Of a stretch of DNA of 64,000 nt, positions 52,021-63,800 are shown one piece after another. The translations under genes and the position numbers were made by a program. This DNA is from Hypomesus transpacificus (taxonomy: Eukaryota > Chordata > Actinopteri > Osmeriformes > Osmeridae): NCBI RefSeq assembly GCF_021917145.1, contig NC_061062.1:13402521-13466520 (forward strand). The letters are read 5' to 3'. Numbering within the stretch: the stretch's first letter is position 1; each line of letters starts with the position of its first letter. The notes under the pieces were generated by a model. The model did no database searches. It had not been told where the DNA came from and saw only the letters and a program-made list of their open reading frames with translations.

Positions 52021-52736
52021 GACACAAGTGAGCAGTGCACACACACACATACCAAGCTGCCTTTGACAAGCACATTACCACACACGTAGCAAAACATTCC
52101 CCTGCTCCCACCCATTCTGTCTGTTAACTTAAACCAACCCCTTCTCTAAGTGTCTTTACAGCACTATGGCAAACATCAAATATTGATTTTAAAGAGCAAA
52201 AATGTAACTGATTAACGGTTGATGAGTAGCCACCCAAGAATGACCAATATAACTCTACAACCATCACTGCCAGTTTAGATTTGGTAGGGCGTATTCCCGT
52301 CTGTCAATTGGGATGGAACAATGTTCACCTCTTAGGTAACATAATGTCACTGTTACGAAACGGTAACATTAACAGTAAACTTGGGCAGTGGGCACCCATA
52401 CCCAAGATAGCTGTATCCAGGAACATCACCCTTAGGGCTTGAATTTGAGAAGTACCATCTCAAAAACACTCACGACAAATCCCCATGGGAACACCTTTAG
52501 AGCTAGCGATGGCAACAACAAAAAAAGAGGAGAAATTAGATTATGGTTCTGGTGACCATCATCTGAACCCTGTCCCTGCTTTGTGTCCCCAGGTGAAAAA
52601 GATTGCTGCTGAGTTCTATGACTTGCTGCCGCAACACAGTTCCTGGACCAGGGTGTTGTGGGACTTTGTGTTTGATGACAGCATTGGCCCCTATGCAAGG
52701 ATCAAGAGGGAGTACAAGCTTGTCAAGAAGGAGTAA
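48013..52736 (+). CDS. degs2: sphingolipid delta(4)-desaturase/C4-monooxygenase DEGS2
   Basis: DEGS2 acts in the ER membrane on dihydroceramide, giving ceramide or, by C4 hydroxylation, phytoceramide. Three exons: 48013-48094, 50777-51519 and 52593-52736, 322 residues (human 323). The N-terminus [19 protein letters not shown] has the family's [11 protein letters not shown] block. The three iron-binding histidine boxes are complete: HDISHN (His89, His93), HVDHH (from His128) and HMEHH (about residue 259). Hydrophobic segments around 45-85 and 180-230 fit membrane spans. The C-terminus ends YKLVKKE; the final lysines fit ER retention. DEGS2 is preferred to DEGS1 because of the adjacent yy1 and evl, as in human. 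A minisatellite begins directly at the exon-2 donor. Confidence 0.94.
49761..50188. mobile_element. non-autonomous Tc1/mariner-like element
   Basis: The left end CAGCCATGGCCAAAAGTATT and the reverse complement of the right end GAGCCATGTCCAAAAGTGTT match at 17 of 20 bases (19 of 22 over the full inverted repeat). TA flanks both ends. The 428-bp interior has no transposase frame. The ends are of the type seen in many fish and frog Tc1 elements. Confidence 0.85.
50461..50670 (+). mobile_element. non-LTR retrotransposon 3' end, copy 3
   Basis: Same family as the copies at 34.4 and 47.0 kb: GTATTCCACTTAGTACTGCT, AGTTTTAGTATAGTTAGACC, CTTCCTGCCAAAGCAAATTC and a final ATTCTGATT. It ends about 105 bp before degs2 exon 2. 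Confidence 0.75.
51520..52050 (+). repeat. CA-rich minisatellite incorporating the degs2 exon-2 donor
   Basis: Ten further copies of a 45-73 bp unit follow the real splice junction. Each consists of a CA run, then AAACTGACACAA and GTGAGCAGTACACAC. The authentic donor is the GT at 51520. GT dinucleotides of the copies are at 51593, 51644, 51697, 51744, 51793, 51840, 51889, 51934, 51981 and 52028. Long Cys/Val open frames on the opposite strand are artefacts of this repeat. Confidence 0.95.
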
Positions 52737-52836
52737 TTGCTATTACAACACAACCAACCCAGCATCCAATCTTCTCTATCAATGGAGATTGAAACAGTGA
52801 AGCTTACAGCAGGCACAGTCAAGACTTCCTAAGCAC

Positions 52837-52842
52837 AATAAA
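52837..52842 (+). terminator. degs2: degs2 polyadenylation signal
   Basis: AATAAA about 100 bp after the degs2 stop codon. Confidence 0.75.
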
Positions 52843-54843
52843 GGTCCAATCTATCAAGTCTCTTAAATGAGGACCACTTGTCAATTGATTAAAATTATTT
52901 TGACCTGTTCCTAGATCAGTATTCTTTAATTGTGAGACATTCGTTAATACAGGCCCAGGCCTAAGTCGCATGAAAGCTTCCTGTTTAGCCTGTTTGAGTC
53001 CATTTGTCATAATGCTGTGTATAGCTTTCAGGACTGGCCTGCATTGTGACAGAGGTGATTAGAATCTGTAAGGAAGTGTTAGGTTAGTTGGACCTGTTAG
53101 AACGTGTTACACTGTTATAGAAGTTACTCTTATTAAGAAGAAACAGACCAATACAATATACAAACATTCAGACAGTCCTAAACCAATCCTATCTAATTCT
53201 ATACTACATGGAGTGTTGGAGCTCAGCAGTTAGAGAATTTGACTGCAGAGCTAGAGGTTAGGTTTGCTAAATTAATACGTTACATTAAATTACATATCCA
53301 CTGAATGGTGCTGAGGTGAACTTGCAGTGAAACTCACTTGGCAGTGAGCAGAGACAGTTCTACAGTGAAGCTCCATTCTGGTTGAATCACAGTGATGTCA
53401 CTGCATCCGGGAGACAAACTGTTTGGATTTGAAGCACTGTCATTTTGTCTTTACAATGTACTGTTTTCAATATTGGATGATAGTGTACTAAAGTTTGAGT
53501 TAGAATTGACTAACACTGAGATGGCATCAGAGAATATTTCTTTGTAAGAGATCCATATTAAATATTATTAACTTGAACTACTGTGTTCAGTATACATGTT
53601 TTTTTTTTTTACAGAATAGCATGCCTACACAAAGAGATTTAAAGATGAACAGAACACACCAGTCAATACTGTAGACAGGTCTCTCAGTTTCTTGAATTAA
53701 TTTACTTAGAGTTGTTGTTTTTTTCATCAGAACATACGAGTGAACAGAAGGTCTCCTGCAAATAAACATTTTCATCTTCACACAACCATTGATTTATTTA
53801 GTATTTCATTGTTGCAAAAGCAACACTTTTTCAATATTTTCACATACAGTACCAAATTCAATTTCAATCTTTAAATAGAAAGGGAAATATCCACATAAAC
53901 AAACCACTGGGGTAAACGTACCACCTTTTTTTATAACCAATTAAAAACAAATTCAGATAGAGATTAGCATCATGCATACTTGAGAGGTTCACAAAGAATA
54001 GAGTCTAGAGAGGGACTATGTAGTTTAACAGCTAGACGGGGTCAGGTGGTCTGTGCACAGGTACGGCTCCATTTCATGAACTGTCACCCATATATCACTA
54101 TGTCACCATAGTTCCAGCGCTTGTGACATGGCTAACAGGCAGATGGATAAAGCAGATGGATCTTAAAGTGCTTTAAGATGCCCGTTTGGGGTTAGTGGAA
54201 GCTGCAGGTCAGCTCATGGCCGCAGTGTGCTCATCATTATCGTACACCCAGGGTTCAGGAAATCAGACATCATAGAAAAAGGCTGATGGAAATGGTGTGC
54301 AAGTTTCTCTCCCTCAGTAATATTCATGAGGATAAAGTAATCCACGGTCGTCATCGTCACAGTTGTTCTTTAAATAATAAAACGGTAAAAACTTAGAAAA
54401 CCAAAATATTTTCTTTTAAGACTTAGAACGGATAGAGGATAGTGGAGTGCAACACCTGGCTGACTGAGTCTCTTGATGCACAGAGAGGAACATACACCCA
54501 AACTCCGCACCAGCGTCGGTCCCTCCTGCCGTCTATCAATCTATCCATCCGTCTGTCCATCCACACTGTACATCCTCCCTTCAGTTTATAATTCCCTCTC
54601 TCGCTTCTCTTCTTCTTTTGTCTTCCACCGCTCCCCTCTTCGAATGTCGGCACAGCATTTCTACGGCGTCACAGTCAATGTTCACATACGACTTCACAGA
54701 AATGTTGAGGCGACATTCCTCTCTTCAGCTCTGCCCCATCTGCTACCTTTGACCCTCATCTTACATCCTCCTCATCCCTCACTTCCTCTTCTGCTCCTGC
54801 CCCTCCTCCTGCTCTCCACCTCCTCCTCCATCGTTCTGAGAGA
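52843..54843. other. convergent degs2/evl 3' region
   Basis: No coding exon. The part below 54843 is probably the evl 3' UTR on the minus strand, ending near 53793 where TTTATT reads AATAAA on that strand. A weak SINE-like head lies near 53211-53275. Confidence 0.5.
53793..53798 (-). terminator. evl: candidate evl polyadenylation signal
   Basis: AATAAA on the minus strand about 1.05 kb after the evl stop. Plausible for a long 3' UTR but without transcript evidence. Confidence 0.5.
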
Positions 54844-57800
54844 TTATGTTGTGCTGATTCTACCGACTTCTTGTCTGATGGCTGCAAAGAAGAAGAGGAG
54901 ACACAAAGATGGAAGCCTGTTCTTACATGGCACATCATGTCAAAGAGAAGATCACAACACGGTACACACATGGTACACACATGGTACACACATGGTACAA
55001 ACACTAAATATGCTAAAATACATGGATATGACCTTCTACCAAACATGGACACATTTAAGAAGATATATTGCTATACCATGGAATATGAACATACTAAGGT
55101 ACAAAAGTATGTGTATTGTAAATTTCAGATCTTGTTTGTGAGGACACTAGGCAAGGCAGACATAATAGGGAGGAGTTTGTGCTACGAGGTCCTTGTCCTT
55201 CCAGTTCTCTGTGATCCCAGAGACAGATAACTATGAATAAGTGATGCCTGGTTTGTAAGGTACTGTAACCTTACGGCATCATTATGGGTAAACATCATTA
55301 GGATTCCATTGTCTACGTCCATTGAGGTGTAGAACTAAGACAATAGGATCACCTTTAGATGTCGTATCAGATGAACCTTTAACGCTTTGGTTCTGTTCTT
55401 ACCATTTATGATCTCATCCTTCACTTTATGCAATTCACGTACAACTTCATCCAAGATTTCCTGTTGCAAAAAAAAATAAATACACTTTTAAATACACTTT
55501 TAAATTTGATGGGTTTGGGTTTGTGTTCAAGATTTGAGGTTCAACAAAGGTTATGATGATCTCTCCCATAGACCCAGAGCTGGTGTAGAGAGATTCAGTT
55601 CCTACCTGTTTCATCCTGTCAAACTCAGTGTCAGCTTCACTGGAGCTACCGACTGGCCTCACCCTGCAACACAGAAGGATAAGGAAAGAGGAAGGGGGAG
55701 GGGGAAAGAGTCACCAGTGGATATAGGCCTGCATCTAACGGATGGATGGATGGTTTAGTTGGGCAGGGTAGGGAGACAAAAAGAAAAAAAGACACACAGA
55801 CAGAGAGACAAGACAGACAGAGAGACAGATAGTCAAAAAATAGACAGGTTAGTACAGACCTTGAGACCAGAGAAGACTTGTCTGCAGAGTTAGATCTCTC
55901 CCACGGTTTCCTCACAGCATCTGAGAGAGAAGTGGGATGAAAAGAGAGAGAAAATGAGGTCGAAAAATAGACACAAAATTGTTTTTGTTGAACAATAGGA
56001 CACAGGAAACATTGGTAATGTGTGCTTGTGCAGGTGAGTAAATGTTGGAGACTGTACCCGTGGAATTCTGAGGGCCTCTGGCATTGTTGTCATCCTGTGT
56101 GAGTTTACGGTATGTAGTTAGTATGTCACACATGACTTTTATGCAAGTCACTAGATGACTGATAAAGATTCCTGATTGTAACCCTGTAACCCTTAGGATA
56201 GACTACCTTTAAATTTTTTTAAGAAAAATATCTGAGGCTCACCTCTTCAGGTTTCTCAGAAGCTTTCCGTCTAAATAACAAAATCAGACATTTAGAGAAA
56301 ACAAAGTAGTAAAAGAACAGTAAAAAGCGGATTATGGGATGATGAAGTCGATTACTGATGCTAGTTTTATTGTGTTACGTTGTATGTCATGTGACTCTCA
56401 CCTGCGTGCTAGCAGGGCGTTCATCTCCTGCATGAGCCCCTCACCCCCTCCTCCACTGCCACCACTTGAACGGTTGGCGTCGTTTTTGACTGCGCCCGAC
56501 CCTGGAGGACTACTCTCATCCTGACCACACACACCACAACCAGAATGAAACAGCAGGCCAGGATCAGGAATCAGGTCTATGACCAGTAGACACAAGATGT
56601 GAGTTAAGAGTCTCAAGAGATTAATTGGCATCAGGACGACGTAAGTGTCTTGTCTGAGTCAGCCATTTTTCCTACACCAGTTGTATTCATTAGCTATTCA
56701 AGAGAGAATTCACAAAACCCCAGAGACATAGACCTCTGTGTTGCTGAGAGACAGTTCACTTTAACTGTAGTTAGAAAGATAACAGAGAACTGAAATCCCT
56801 CCGAGAGAGTGATTAACCACTACTAGTAGTAGGAGACTAAATGCTTACCCTCTGGACTTTCCGTAGCTTGGCTCCAGCCAGGGCTGCTGCTAGACCCGAG
56901 GGCTGCTGCTCCTTTCCAGGCCCTCCCGGCCCCCCCGGGCCCCCGCCAATTGGCAGAGGTGGAGGCATGGGTGGGGGCACTGTAACTGGGGGAGGGGGGC
57001 CCGGGGGTGGGGGGCCTGGTGGGGGAGGAGGGGCTGGTGGTCCAGCCATGGGAGCCGGGGCAGGGGGGGCGACTGGGGGGGGCACAAACGGCAAAGAGGA
57101 AGGGTGGCCGGATGAAACCGGAGGACCTGGGGAAAGCGAAACAAGGAAAGACATGATTGCTTAATATCGGGGGATGACAGGTTCAGCAGGTTCATGATTC
57201 GCTCACGGTGTTAACATGGCACTTTACCCATGTTAGCACGAGATGAGTTATCAAGACAGTCTCAACACTGTGGTAGAACGGGTTCCAGGGGTTGAGCGCG
57301 TGCATACACACACACACACACACACACACTGACGCAGCCCCTCTGTGATCATACTTACTGCTGCTGGCCGGCATGGCCGGCTGAAAGACGGGGGAGGGGC
57401 TCTTCTTGGGTGACGCCTGAGGTTCAGACATGCCTTGGTACGATGGAGGTGAGGGGGAGGAGCCTGAGTAGAGGGGTGTGTTCTGATAGGCTGGCTGGGG
57501 GTGAAAGGTGGAAGGGTATTGGGGCTGGTGGGGGACAGGGGCAGGACCTGGGGCTGGCTGTCCTATCAGAAGTGGCATGGAAACGGCCTCACAGTACTGG
57601 CTGAGCTGGTGCTGGGGAGGATAGTACTCCTCAGGCTGCCCATTGGAGTGGGGGTGGGGGTGATGATGAGGATGGGGTAAGGAGTGTTGATGGGAGAGCG
57701 AATGTTGGTAAGGGAGTGTGTGCTGGTGGCCGGCTGTGTCCAGCGGATGGGCTTTGACGCGGCTGGTTAGAGGGGGCAGGGGAAGAGCCACCGGGAGGAC

Positions 57801-60800
57801 GGACTGGGGCGGAGGACCCTGTTTGACGGGCATGGCTCTCATGACTGGGGGAGAGGAGGCGGCGGAGGGCATGGCGGCGTACATGTGTGAGGAGGACCAG
57901 GTGCCGTGTTTGGGAGGCAGCACGGGCTGCTCCTGGGCCTGGCTCTGGTGGCGGTGGGCAGTGGGGGGGGAGAGGGGGATCTGCCGGATCTGCCGGCCCT
58001 GGGTGGGGAGGGCAGGCTGGACGGGGGAGAAGGCGGAGGCCAGGGAGCTGGAGAGCTGGGAGGAGAGCTGCGCCCCCGCGTCCTTCTCCTGGGACGAAGA
58101 GGAGGAGGAGGAGGAGGAGGGGGAGGAGGAGGCCACACGGACATAGGAGGGGGGGAGAGTACTAGCTCGATAGTGTCTGTACTCGGGGGGAGTGTCTGAC
58201 TGGGGTGGGGAGGACACTTTATACTGCAGCGTGGAGACGACTAAAACCCCCAGAGAGATGGGGGGAGGCGGTGGAGGAGCACCAGCAGGAGGACACAAGC
58301 AGGCGGAAGACAAAAGGAGGGGCAGGACGGTGGGGGGGGGAGGAGGATGAGGAGGAAGGGACGAATCGGAGCGCAAGAAGACGAGGAGGAAACCGAGCAA
58401 CGAACAAAGGAAAAAAAAGAAAAGAGAAAAATGTGAGATGACAAATCAACCATCCAACTGAACAGAAATGGAAAATCGGACCTGGTAAATAATGAGAAGC
58501 AGAACTAAGAGAATATCCGAGAACAGACGCCCAATGCAACATGGCCGTCTGGTGGAGCAGACAGCATGTTCCATCTCCTCCCCAGGATCACTGACACAGC
58601 AAGATGACGGGAGCAGGTTGCCAGTGAGTGTATATATGGAGGAGCAGGAGGTGTGTTTGTGTGTGTTTGTGTAGGAGTGTGTGTCTGTGTGTGGGGGGGA
58701 TTGTTTATGTGTGTGTGTGTTACTGTGGGGAAATTGTTTAGGACCAATTTGTAGAGAGTGCTATTCTTTCTCTCGCCAAGAAAGGTTGCTAGGGGCTACA
58801 GTGGCATTGTTTGGTTGCCAGCTGGGAACCACTGAGATTGGCTTTTGTGGACTTTGTCAATTTCTGTTGACACTGAGAATGTGTTACCTGGAGCTAAATT
58901 GATAACTTTGCTAAGCACTCTAGCAAACAGTCTGTTGTCTGATTTTTATTGACACATGACAGTGTATGTATTGGCAGAGTCGTTTGTGTGTGGGGGTTTG
59001 TGTGTATGCGTGCAAAAGTGTGTGTGTGTGTTTGTGTGTGTGTGTGCCTCACCTGAACCTGAGGTCCGTCTCTCCCTCTCTTTGTGCGCCTGCATCTGAT
59101 GTTGCTCCATCATCTGCCTGCAGACACACAGAAAATGCAGGTCAACATTCTGTATTCATTATTGTATAAACTCGATATTATAAAGAGCAGACCCTGGATA
59201 CTCTATTCTACTGAAAGAAGGTGCATATGGCATAATTTATCAAAATAGTGTGGAGGATGTGTTAGTGTTGTTGTGAATGTGCCTTAGTTACTTTATCACC
59301 TAGAAGGTGTAGTACCTGTTTTGGCCACTAGAGACAAGACAACCTACAACCTGCCCGATGTTATCTAACCACAATTCCTCAGAAATACTTTTTCCAGACC
59401 TAGTATATAACAGTATTTTATGCTCAGTTTTGGAAAGTTTGTGTCATCATCAGGATGCTTGTTAGTTATTTCTCAATCAAATGCTGTCTATGAGATGTGA
59501 TGATACAGGATAAACATCTGACTTCATCTCTGGTGTTTTCCAGAATATTCCCTGTAATGTGTGAGGTCTAAATGTAGTGTGTCTGTGTGTTGCGGGTCTC
59601 AGGATGGCGATGGTGGAGAGGGTCACCTTACCTTCTCTGGCTGTCAGGGTCATCGATGGAGGGGCCATTTTGCCGGGACACAGCTGGACCTGGGAAGAAG
59701 AAAGGAAGAACACAGATGCAGAGAAGATGAAACTCAGTAACTCAGCTCAGACTTAGAACAGCCTAGAGCAAGTGCCTCATAAGAGCATCATCGTAGAAAG
59801 TATATACAGGAGTAATGATAGCAGATAGACAACCCAGCTAGACGGCCAAACACTAAATCAAACTCGATGTAAGTAAATCTCACCAAACCTGGAAGTTCAA
59901 GCAAGTGGGTGATTGGGATGTAGGACCTGGCTTGTTAGTGTTGGGCCGTGTTAGTCTGTGATTCTAACCGTACAACTGTGAGGAAACATCTGGGGTGAAA
60001 CCCTGTCCACAGCCCTGAACATCAGACTGCTGCACATGACGCAGCAGCTAGAGAGGGAGGGAGGAAGGGAGTAGGTAGGTAGGGATAGAGGGGGGAGAGA
60101 CTAGGGAGAGAGACCAGGCAAGGAGAGAGAGACCAGGTAAAGAGAGAGAGAGACCAGGTAAGGAGAGAGAGAGACCAGGTAGGGAGAGAGAGACCAGGTA
60201 GTGAGAGAGTGGGACCTGATAGAAAGATACCAGATAAGAAAGCGGGAATGAGAGAAAGAAATTTACTGTAGAGAGACCTCTTATATATCCCTCTCCTCCA
60301 GTCTGACTGACAGCCTGGTAATTCTATAAATTGACGTCAGGTCAGACGGTATGTGTGCCGGCTGACGTGTGGCCCCTCTCCCCTTCCTTCCCCACTTGAT
60401 ATGTTGCTCTTTCCCCTACCGACAACAACCCACCTATGACACAGCATCATATGTCAGTTCCTGCTGCCTTCCTGCTCTCAGTCTCTTCCTCTCTCTCTCC
60501 TTCCCTCTCTCTCTTCTTCCTGCCATCTCTCCTTCTCTGTCCTTCCCTCCTTCCCTCCTTCTCTTTTTCTTACTCTAACCCTTTCCCTCCCTCCCTCCCT
60601 CTCCTTCCCTCCATCCTCTGGCATTTCCCTCCTTTCTCCCCCTCTTTCAGTCAGATTCTCTTCAGTGTAGTCTGTTGGTCTTGTCAGCAGGCATGGCTGC
60701 AGGCCTGTGTGACAGCTTCCTCTGACATCACTGAGACAATCATAGCTCATCTGACATGAGGAGTCCCTGTGTGGTAGTTGGAGCAGAACTGTGTCTGATA

Positions 60801-63800
60801 CACAGTCTACCCTACTGTCATCACCCACAGCCCCCAGGCTAAATTCCCCAATTAACAGCCCTGGCTAACTGCCCCAGGCTAAATTCCCCAATTAACAGCC
60901 CTGGCTAACTGCCCCAGGCTAACTGCCCCAGGCTAACTGCCCCAGGCTAACTGCCCCAGGCTAACACCTACAGTGGCAGGGGAAGAGGCTCTATTCTGAG
61001 GCAGCTATTAAAAGGGACACCATTGGGTTATCACATGTCCTGAATAGCCCCCAATAAGATCAGTGTCTGTTGCCAGGCTGTGACTCTGAAGTGTTAGTTC
61101 CTTTGGGTGTGTTTGGTGAGGGGGAGGAGGGAGGGAGGGAGGGGGGGCATCTTTACATACATGGATACTGATGTTTACAGTAACTCCACTTCAACTAGGC
61201 CAGTGTTAACAGCAGGGCTGACACATAATAATTTGCTCCCACATCAAGTAATGATCAGGCTCGCCACTTGGCTGACATGTTTTTCTCGTTTCATCCCTCG
61301 CGTGTCATGCTCTGCACAGAAATAATGAGTCATGCAGTTTCTGCGTGAACTGGGTTCTGATCATTACACAAGCAGCATACCTGCTGAAGATACTGCAGCA
61401 CTGACCTTTCCGGCTCCTTCGTGCTAACAGAATAAACATCAAGGAATGAACCTAATCCCATGTACGGGCAGAGCCTCAGTCCTCTCCACTGAAGCTGTTT
61501 CATAAAAGAGGAAGTATAATCTTGCATCATTAAACAAAGGCAATATCATCCCCCTCCTCCTCCCATTTCGTAATAAATAACTGTGTGTATTGTATCTGTG
61601 TTTGCATATATGTTTATGTTTGTGTGTGTGCGTGTGTTGTGTGGGTGTGTGTTGTGTGCGTGTGTTCCACCCCTCCGCAGTGGACTTCAGAGAGAGTGAA
61701 GTCGTTGTTCTCCTGGCCGGCAGAGCTGAGGCTGCAGCAGCCTTAGGACCCTTCTCCCTGACGCTCCTCTGAAGCGCCCTTGTTAACACATGATAATCAT
61801 CTCCTCCCCTCGTTGGGCTGAGAGATTATTTTAGCACACTTCTAGCGAAAGCATACACAGTGTTCTCTGACACAGCATAGCTAAACCATACACAGTGTTC
61901 TCTGACACAGCATAGCTAAAGCCGGTAGAAGAACTGTTAAAACAACGCCAAAATTCAATCGATAACACAGCCACTGCCTTTTGTCAGCCTTAAATTAACC
62001 TGATGCGTTCTATTCAAGCAAATCATAACCAATTTTAACTGCAGTCCAACTACATGTTAATCTTTTACTCACCTCCTATCAACTACTTCCTGTATAAACC
62101 ACCATGCATGAACCACACCCTGATTCACTTCACCACACCCTGATTCACTTCACCACACCCTGATTCACTTCACCACCAATTATTTTCCTTTAAGACTCTG
62201 GATGTGTATGCGTGTGTGTGTGTGTGTGTTTGTGAATGAGACAATTAGCTGAGAGCGTGATGCTCTGAGCTAACATCTGGGGTCCTGGCTGTTGCCATGG
62301 CGAGGTGGAGTGGAGGAGGAGGCGGGAAAGAGAGCAGGCATGATTGGACCTGTAGATGGGATGATCCCCAGACACACTAACACACCTGCTCTACAGGACA
62401 CACAAATACACGCATAAACACTTAGATGAGGTGGAGATTACCTCATTTCCAAACATTATTTACAACTGATTGTCACCCAGTCCAGTCAGGGAACACCCCC
62501 CAACCAGCCTCTATCGGAGATGCTAGGAGAACAGCCGACACACCAGGAGTTTCCGTAGCAACACCATCACAAGACCTCCCTCCTCCTCCAGCATTGTGCT
62601 GCTGTTGGGTCATCCATTTGTTTGAGAATACACAGACTGTGACGTGACCTGTTGCATGGACTGCTGGGGCACAGCGCACACACCAGGCACACAGAGGGAC
62701 CAGTACTTACTGAGGCTGATCCGAGCAGAGGAGACCCTCCTCAGAGTGCGCGGTGACATCTGTGGAGTCAACAACTGTGGCGTCAACATGTTTACAGACT
62801 CTCTTCTCTTTGGAAGTCTTCAACCACAGTTCCCTACTGTTCCTATCTACACTGCCGCTCCCAGCCAGGAGACTTGGAGTCTTGTCTGCACTGCTGCTGC
62901 AGGCCTGGGAACGAACGTACTGCACGCAAACTTCTGGACAGGTAGTTGGCCGGGCTACTAGGTGCCAGAGTTGAGGCTTGATGAGTCAGCAGAGGAGCCC
63001 AGCAGGTAGGTATGTGTGTAACAGAGAGCTCCGGCCTTCCGTAGACACAGGCACCACTGGAGTGCGTGAGGAGGCCCATGTCTCGCCTCTGACGTTCCCA
63101 AATAAAGGAGCAGCGCCATGTGAGATGGGACTGCGGCGTTCTGGGACACTTTGGCTCCGTGGGTATTTTAGCCAGGCTGGGTCCACCAATGGGAATGCGA
63201 GGATGGAAAGGAATGGGCCGGAATGGGGTTGTCACCGGACCCCCTCCTGTCCCCCCACCCATACCGAGCCCCCTATGGCTTATAAGTAGCATCAGACAGT
63301 AACCAGAGAGGCCAAGCTGTCTGGTTGAGCAAGAGAAGATGTAGGGTCGTAAGTCAGCCAGCCAGAGCCTGACAAAATTTATGTAGGTAGAATGGAAGCC
63401 GTCACAGACACACCTGAGAGCGATGTATCTGCTTTACAGCCTCCGCCAGCCCAGTCTGTTTGGTTTGTATGTCAACAACTACCAGTGACCCAGGGAGGTT
63501 CGCCATGCTGTAGTCTTATGCCCTGCAGCATCCAGACCACCAGAGGGAGCTAGAACACCCTGAGACCAAATACTCAACACACACGCACACCATTGCAGAT
63601 GCTGCAACCATACACAAATCTAAACAATCAAGAAAAACTAGACTGGTGATAGGAGTCCTGAAACAAGCATGTGAGATCATTCGTTTGGATCCATTAAAAT
63701 TATTCCTTCTGACCCAAAAACTCAAACTCCAGCTCATGCTGGAGCTACTGTAAACCAATTTCCCCAAGCCTATATTAGAATCACACAGCACTCTAACACG

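Noticed and set aside
51370-52115. Cys/Val-rich open frames of about 200 codons on the minus strand
   Set aside because: They arise from the GT strand of the degs2 minisatellite; no domain and no gene context.
53211-53275. tRNA-like head (A box CTCAGCAGTTAGAGAATTTG)
   Set aside because: The B box is degenerate and the tail missing, so I cannot confirm a SINE and certainly not a functional tRNA.
57839-58199. Pro/Arg- and Gly/Glu-rich frames overlapping the evl cassette exon
   Set aside because: Shadow frames of the GC-rich proline exon; the evl frame is the one in phase with both neighbours.
62843-63292. 149-codon minus-strand open frame near the evl upstream region
   Set aside because: Does not resemble the EVH1 domain, lacks family motifs, and no exon with matching phase was found.
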